Part shown: positions 59,764-64,000 of the stretch, in pieces
Position numbering within the stretch: the first letter of the stretch is position 1
Layout of the letters: each line of letters starts with the position of its first letter
Assembly: GCF_012911935.1 (NCBI RefSeq)
Contig: NZ_JAAXLA010000005.1
Coordinates: 1-64,000 of the forward strand
Direction of reading: 5' to 3'
DNA length: 64,000 nt
From: Pseudonocardia acidicola
GTDB lineage: Bacteria > Actinomycetota > Actinomycetes > Mycobacteriales > Pseudonocardiaceae
Program-made: the position numbers and the translations under genes
The notes under the pieces: model-generated
The model's database searches: none
What the model was told of the DNA's origin: nothing
Seen by the model: the letters and a program-made list of their open reading frames with translations, nothing else

Positions 59764-60731
59764 GCCTGTGCCGCCTTACCGCGAGCCGACTTGGGTTTCA
59801 TCGCCGCGACGTAGTAGCCGGCGGTCAAGGCCGTGACCACGATCAGCAGGATCCAGGACATCGCGGCGCCCGGGCCGAAGCTCAGGTCCTGGAACGTCTC
59901 CTGGTAGATGTCGTAGGTCAGCGTCTGGGACGCGCCACCCGGCCCCCCGGACGTCAGGAAGTAGATCAGGTCGAACGCCATCGCCGCCTGGCCACCGACG
60001 AGCACGACATAGATGGCGAACGGGAGCCGGATGTAGGGCATCGTGATCGTGCGGAACCTCCGCACGATGCCCATGCCGTCGACCTTCCCGAGCTTGTAGA
60101 GGTCGTCGGGGATGACCTGCAGGCTCGCCAGCAGGAAGTAGGTCCCCAGCGGGGCGAACTGCCAGGCGTGCACCAGCGCCAGCGCCGGGATCACCGAGTG
60201 CTTCGCGAGCAGGTCGACCGGTTGGAAGCCCAGATGCTGTGCGATCGCGGCGAGCAGGCCGTACTGCGGGCTGTACACGTACCGCCAGACGACAGCGGCC
60301 GCGTAGGTCGACAGCGACCACGGCAGCACGATCACCGCCATCAGGACCGGACGCCCGACGAACCTCTCCCGCAGCAACAGCGCCATGCCCAGCGCCACGG
60401 CGGAGGCCAACACCGTCACGCACACCACGTAGTAGACGGTCAGCCACGCGGAGTGCCAGAAGTCCGGGTCGGTGAGCACCTGCTGGAAGTTGTCGAGGCC
60501 GGCGAAGCGTCGCACCCCGGTGAAGGGGTTCGTGTGCGACAGGCCGAGGTACAGCGAGTACGCCACCGGGTAGATCACGATGGCCACGAGCAGGGCCGCC
60601 ACCGGCGCGACGAGCAGCAGACCGAATCGGGTCGGACCGATCCGCGAGCTGAACGGGATCCTCGGCCGGCCGGCGGAACGCGCGACGGTGTCCGTCGGCG
60701 CCGGCGGCGGGGGCTTAACTGCCGTACTCAT
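59760..60731 (-). CDS. ABC sugar permease (MalF-like)
   Basis: 323 aa from ATG 60731, overlapping the binding-protein stop by 17 bp. Six helices after a ~30-residue cytoplasmic N-terminus; RFGLLLVAPVAALLVAIVIY opens the first helix. The coupling loop is SLQVIPDDLYKLGKVDGMGI then VRRFRTITMPYIRLPFAIYV. Confidence 0.88.
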   Translation of the reverse strand: MSTAVKPPPPAPTDTVARSAGRPRIPFSSRIGPTRFGLLLVAPVAALLVAIVIYPVAYSLYLGLSHTNPFTGVRRFAGLDNFQQVLTDPDFWHSAWLTVYYVVCVTVLASAVALGMALLLRERFVGRPVLMAVIVLPWSLSTYAAAVVWRYVYSPQYGLLAAIAQHLGFQPVDLLAKHSVIPALALVHAWQFAPLGTYFLLASLQVIPDDLYKLGKVDGMGIVRRFRTITMPYIRLPFAIYVVLVGGQAAMAFDLIYFLTSGGPGGASQTLTYDIYQETFQDLSFGPGAAMSWILLIVVTALTAGYYVAAMKPKSARGKAAQA

Positions 60732-62106
60732 CGATCAGGCTCTCGGCTTTCTTCCGCAGGTTCTTCACGACCGCCGCCGGGCTCTCGTCCCCGTTGACCG
60801 CCTTCGGCAACTCCCGGGACGCGTACGTCATCCACACCGAGCCCCACGTCGTGTGGAACAGTTCGGTCGCGGCCTGCGGATCGGTCAGGTAGTCCTTCAG
60901 GACCGGCCAGTTCGTCTCCGGATCGGGCAGCCACTTCGCCACCGACTCGGCCAGCGCTGGGCTGTTGTTCACCGCGGCGTAGCCCTGCGTCAGGTAGAAG
61001 TTGCCCGCCCACGCGTTCGGCACGTCGAACTGGCCGGTGCGCTGGTCGCGGTAGCCGAAGTGCTGGGCGAGGAGATAGTCCTTGGCCAGCGTCGCGTCGT
61101 CCTGACCGTAGTTGCCCACCAGATACGCGCCGATGTGCAGCATCCCCCACTTCTGACCCTGCTGCGGCACGGGGACGATCTTGCCGACGACCTGTGAGGA
61201 CTGCGGATCGGCGAAGGTCTTGATGTCGTACTGCAGCTGGGGCGAGTACGCGATGCCTCCCTTCGCGAACGCCTCCGTCCAGTCCGACTCCTGGAAGGTC
61301 AGCACACCCGAGGGCACCAGCCCTTCGCTGTACAGGCTGCGCCACTGGCCGAGCATGTCGACGACCTCGGACCGTTCGTCGAAGAGGGGCTGACCGCCCC
61401 GGCCGAACAGCGGAATGTTCCTGTTCAGCGCCTCCTGGATGAATCCGAACGGGATACCGAACCAGGGCGCGGACCAGAACGACGGCAGGTACGGCGTGTC
61501 GCTCGCACCCCGGCGCTTGATCAGCCGCACCTGGGCGTAGAGCTCGTCGTAGGTCTTCGGGTACTGCCCCTCGAGACCCGCCTTGCGCAGCACGTCGGTG
61601 TTGGCGAACAGCGCACCGTTGACGAAGGCGAAGTACGGCAGCCCGACCAGCTTGCCGTTGACGGTCAGGGCGTCGCGGACGGCCGGCAGCATCTCCTTCT
61701 CGGCGGCGTCCTTGGCCCAGAACCGTTCGAAGTCGCGGATCCAGTTCGCCTCGGCGTAGGCCTGCGGCATGTGCCACAGGCTGTAGACCATGTCCAGATG
61801 CGTGCCCTGGCGCAGCAGATTGGTCATCAGCGACGGGTAGTCGCCGGCGATCACGCCCAGGTCCACCCGGTCGCCGTAGGTCTTCCGGAAAGCCGCCACC
61901 TCGGACGTCACGAAATCCGGGTAGGCGCCCCAGATCCGCATTGCCAGGTCGCCGCCACCGGTCCTCGGCGGCGTCAACGGTGGGCCCGCGGCCGGGACCG
62001 ACCGGGCACCGCCCCCACCGCATGCCTGAAGCAGAGGCATGGTCCCGAACGCCAATGCGGCAAGGCCGCCGGCCCTCAGGAGTTGCCTGCGCGAAGTGCC
62101 CACCAT
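60715..62106 (-). CDS. Extracellular sugar-binding lipoprotein (ABC importer)
   Basis: 463 aa from ATG 62106. Tat-type lipoprotein signal (SRRQLLRAGGLAALAFGTMP then LLQACGGG, lipobox Cys ~29). The mature part is a family 1 solute-binding protein: MRIWGAYPDFVTSEVAAFRK, LDMVYSLWHMPQAYAEANWI, GLPYFAFVNGALFANTDVLR. First gene of the operon, divergent from the SIS isomerase at 62216. Ligand probably an amino sugar or its conjugate, by context. Confidence 0.88.
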   Translation of the reverse strand: MVGTSRRQLLRAGGLAALAFGTMPLLQACGGGGARSVPAAGPPLTPPRTGGGDLAMRIWGAYPDFVTSEVAAFRKTYGDRVDLGVIAGDYPSLMTNLLRQGTHLDMVYSLWHMPQAYAEANWIRDFERFWAKDAAEKEMLPAVRDALTVNGKLVGLPYFAFVNGALFANTDVLRKAGLEGQYPKTYDELYAQVRLIKRRGASDTPYLPSFWSAPWFGIPFGFIQEALNRNIPLFGRGGQPLFDERSEVVDMLGQWRSLYSEGLVPSGVLTFQESDWTEAFAKGGIAYSPQLQYDIKTFADPQSSQVVGKIVPVPQQGQKWGMLHIGAYLVGNYGQDDATLAKDYLLAQHFGYRDQRTGQFDVPNAWAGNFYLTQGYAAVNNSPALAESVAKWLPDPETNWPVLKDYLTDPQAATELFHTTWGSVWMTYASRELPKAVNGDESPAAVVKNLRKKAESLIDEYGS

Positions 62107-62119
62107 GCTCGGTAGCCTT

Positions 62120-62140
62120 CCTTCGGAAACTTTCGTAAGG
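62120..62140. promoter_or_regulatory. 21-bp interrupted palindrome, ROK operator candidate
   Basis: CCTTcgGAAA-c-TTTCgtAAGG: eight of ten positions are symmetric about the central C. It lies in the 109-bp gap between the divergent binding-protein and SIS genes, where a regulator would control both. Confidence 0.45.
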
Positions 62141-62215
62141 TCTAGCTGGCGTGTCGGTGAACTGTCAAGAGCCGTCCCGGGACATGCCGGGGGGACGGCG
62201 TGATGGAGGTCCGCA

Positions 62216-63280
62216 GTGACGCAAGGATCCGTTCTGCAGGAACCGGTGACCGCCGGCCGGGCAATGGCGACCGAGATCGCCGAGCAGCCGGAGGTGTGGC
62301 GCCGATCGGTCGCCTCCCTCGGCCGCCTCGCGCCCGTCGTGGCGGCCCTGAAGCGGAAGCAGCCACGCTTCGTCCTGCTCGCGGCCCGTGGCACGTCCGA
62401 TCACGCCGCCCTGTACGCCAAGTACCTCTTCGAGGTCATCCACGGCATGCCGGTGGGGCTCGCCTCGCCGTCCACCGTGACCGCCTACGGCTCGACCCCG
62501 GATCTGCGGGACACGCTGCTGATTGCGGTCAGCCAGTCGGGCCAGTCCCCCGACCTGATCGAGATGGTGCAGACCGGCCGCCGCCACGGAGCGATCACGC
62601 TGTCGGTCACCAATGCGCCGGCATCCCCGCTCGCTCAGGCCGCCGAGCTGCACATCGACGTCCTCGCCGGTGAAGAGCGAGCCGTGGCTGCGACGAAGTC
62701 CTACACCGCGCAGCTGCTCGCGCTGTACCTGCTGGTGGACCTGCTCCGCGACGGCGACGGCTCCGCCCTGGGCGCGCTGCCGGCCGCCGGCGACGCGCTG
62801 GTCGCCCGGTCCGAGGACGTCCGGGCGCTCGCGGCGCGCTACCAGTTCGCCTCCCGGCTCGTGGTCACCGGCCGCGGCTACGCCTATCCGACAGCCCGCG
62901 AAGGCGCGTTGAAGCTGATGGAGACCTGTTACCTCAGCGCGCAGGCCTTCTCCGGCGCCGATCTGCTGCACGGCCCACTGGCCATGGTCACGTCCCAGGT
63001 CCCCGTCCTGGCCGTCGCCCCGGACGGCGTCGGGGGCCAGAGCATGGGTGAGGTACTGCAGCGCCTGCACGCCGTCGGCGCCCACGTCCTCACCATCGGC
63101 GGCGCCCAGGCGATCGCCGCCTCCAGCGCCGGCCTGCAGCTGCCCGCCGGGATCGACGAAGCGGTATCCCCGCTGCTCGAGATCCTCCCGCTGCAGCAGC
63201 TCGCGCTCCACCTGGCTATCACGCGCGGCGAGAACCCCGACATCCCGCGGGGACTGTCGAAGATCACCAAGACCTTGTGA
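62216..63280 (+). CDS. Double-SIS isomerase/deaminase (GlmS-C / NagB-II-like)
   Basis: 354 aa from GTG 62216 with GGAGG at 62205-62209. Two SIS domains without a glutaminase domain: LLAARGTSDHAALYAKYLFE, IAVSQSGQSPDLIEMVQTGR, then VTGRGYAYPTAREGALKLME and SGADLLHGPLAMVTSQVPVL. This form usually deaminates/isomerises glucosamine-6-phosphate or a related amino-sugar phosphate to a ketose phosphate. Divergent from and presumably co-regulated with the ABC importer operon. Confidence 0.88.
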   Translation: MTQGSVLQEPVTAGRAMATEIAEQPEVWRRSVASLGRLAPVVAALKRKQPRFVLLAARGTSDHAALYAKYLFEVIHGMPVGLASPSTVTAYGSTPDLRDTLLIAVSQSGQSPDLIEMVQTGRRHGAITLSVTNAPASPLAQAAELHIDVLAGEERAVAATKSYTAQLLALYLLVDLLRDGDGSALGALPAAGDALVARSEDVRALAARYQFASRLVVTGRGYAYPTAREGALKLMETCYLSAQAFSGADLLHGPLAMVTSQVPVLAVAPDGVGGQSMGEVLQRLHAVGAHVLTIGGAQAIAASSAGLQLPAGIDEAVSPLLEILPLQQLALHLAITRGENPDIPRGLSKITKTL

Positions 63281-63390
63281 CCGCCCGGCGATATCACCGG
63301 CGAAATCGCCGATACCGAGCATCTACCTGAGGCGCCGGAGGCGTGCACTGCCCGATCGTGCCAGCAGCCGTCCGCCAGTGACCGTCGGCT

Positions 63391-64000
63391 TCACGCCGAG
63401 GGCGGGGCCCCAGTGCGGGCGGAACTGGAGCGGACCAACGCGATCGCGGCGATGGCGATCCAGATCGCCTCGACCACCGACATCGCGATGGCGAAGATCA
63501 GGCCGGGGGTGCCGAAGACGGCGGTGACGCCGGCGAGGACGAACAGCCCGGCGACGATCAGCGCGCTGCGGCTGAACACCGGGCGCAACACGGCCGCGCC
63601 GCGCAGGGCCATCCCGATACCGGCGAACAGCAGCGGGGCCGGGGCCAGCGGGAAGATGCGGGCGAACACGCCGTTGGACAGCGCGAAGGTGGTCGCGACG
63701 GTGGCCCGGTCGCCGGCGGCGGCCGCCATCGGCACCGCCTCCAGCAGCGCGGCCTCGATGGTCACCACGGCGAGCAGCAGCGCGGCGCCGGTGAGGGTGG
63801 CCGCGCCGGCCAGCCGGTCCCGGGCGCCGGACAGTTGCAGGAGAACCAGGAAGAACAGGACGCTGAGCAGGGCGCCGGTGACCTGCAGCCAACCGCCGGC
63901 GTAGAACAGCAGCGCGTGGCCGGTGGCGAAGGCGATCAGGTGGTCCGGGGTGGCGCCGGCGTAGGGCCAGCCGACCAGCGCGGGCGTGGCGAAGTAGATG
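63391..64000 (-). CDS. Polytopic membrane protein, partial (runs off right edge)
   Basis: 203 codons visible; the N-terminus lies beyond the window. Translation from the edge: IYFATPALVGWPYAGATPDH, then LIAFATGHALLFYAGGWLQV, LLSVLFFLVLLQLSGARDRL, and TLTGAALLLAVVTIEAALLE. About six helices, ending in ARTGAPPSA. No family recognised with certainty. It is convergent with the SIS gene. Confidence 0.65.
   Translation of the reverse strand, partial: IYFATPALVGWPYAGATPDHLIAFATGHALLFYAGGWLQVTGALLSVLFFLVLLQLSGARDRLAGAATLTGAALLLAVVTIEAALLEAVPMAAAAGDRATVATTFALSNGVFARIFPLAPAPLLFAGIGMALRGAAVLRPVFSRSALIVAGLFVLAGVTAVFGTPGLIFAIAMSVVEAIWIAIAAIALVRSSSARTGAPPSA

Noticed and set aside
1..64000. tRNA genes and tRNA-type attachment sites
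   Set aside because: No cloverleaf or GGTTCGA-type T-arm with matching acceptor was recognised by eye. A tRNAscan-SE run would settle this.

Overview
The window is very GC-rich DNA with strong G/C bias at third codon positions, GTG/TTG starts and many 4-bp stop/start overlaps. The protein families (XRE-peptidoglycan-binding proteins, DUF3558 lipoprotein, AbiEi, PadR, two-component flavin monooxygenases) point to an actinobacterium, probably Pseudonocardiales (Pseudonocardia-like). This is inference from style, not from a marker gene. There is no rRNA, no recognisable tRNA, no CRISPR array and no housekeeping core. At least five families of broken insertion sequences (IS3, IS110, IS5, IS21-like, IS256) and many frameshifted remnants suggest an accessory region: a large plasmid or a chromosomal island.

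Layout. 0-5.5 kb: two membrane-sensor-like HTH/peptidoglycan-binding proteins divergent from a secreted peptidoglycan-binding protein, a plasmid-Rep-like protein, two small ribbon-helix-helix paralogues and a candidate small RNA between them. 5.7-13.7 kb: an ADP-forming acyl-CoA synthetase, an enoyl-CoA hydratase cut by an IS3 remnant, and a decaying plant-polysaccharide locus with two secreted TIM-barrel glycosidase-like lipoproteins, a deleted arabinofuranosidase and a sugar-porter tail. 14-18 kb: IS scars, a GntR regulator, and an AbiE toxin-antitoxin pair whose toxin is dead and whose antitoxin is intact. 

18.5-42 kb is the metabolic core. Three coupled transcription units (19.6-24.9 plus, 30.8-25.0 minus, 31.1-33.1 plus) carry two luciferase-family monooxygenases, flavin reductases, two NCS1 nucleobase-type permeases, two AA_synth (DUF1185) proteins, a hydrolase, an aldehyde dehydrogenase, an EthD protein, a YtcJ-type amidohydrolase and a cupin, under Lrp-like and GntR control. 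Together they look like uptake and oxidative opening of a nitrogen heterocycle. Next to it, a minus-strand operon (PrpD, MaoC, acyl-CoA dehydrogenase, MaoC, CaiB, CitE, MFS; IclR divergent) closely resembles an itaconate / C5-dicarboxylate CoA pathway.

43-52 kb holds a cysteine-switch matrix metalloproteinase fused to a seven-bladed propeller, PadR and ArsR regulatory modules with SRPBCC and VOC proteins, and more IS scars. 52.9-63.3 kb is an amino-sugar / D-amino-acid module: an ABC importer, ATPase, YhfX-like racemase fold, ROK regulator, BadF kinase and D-aminoacylase in one minus operon, with a divergent SIS isomerase. A partial membrane protein runs off the right edge.

A 241-bp direct repeat (17797-18037 and 46195-46435) brackets the 28-kb catabolic core. 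Its five differences are all synonymous in one shared reading frame.
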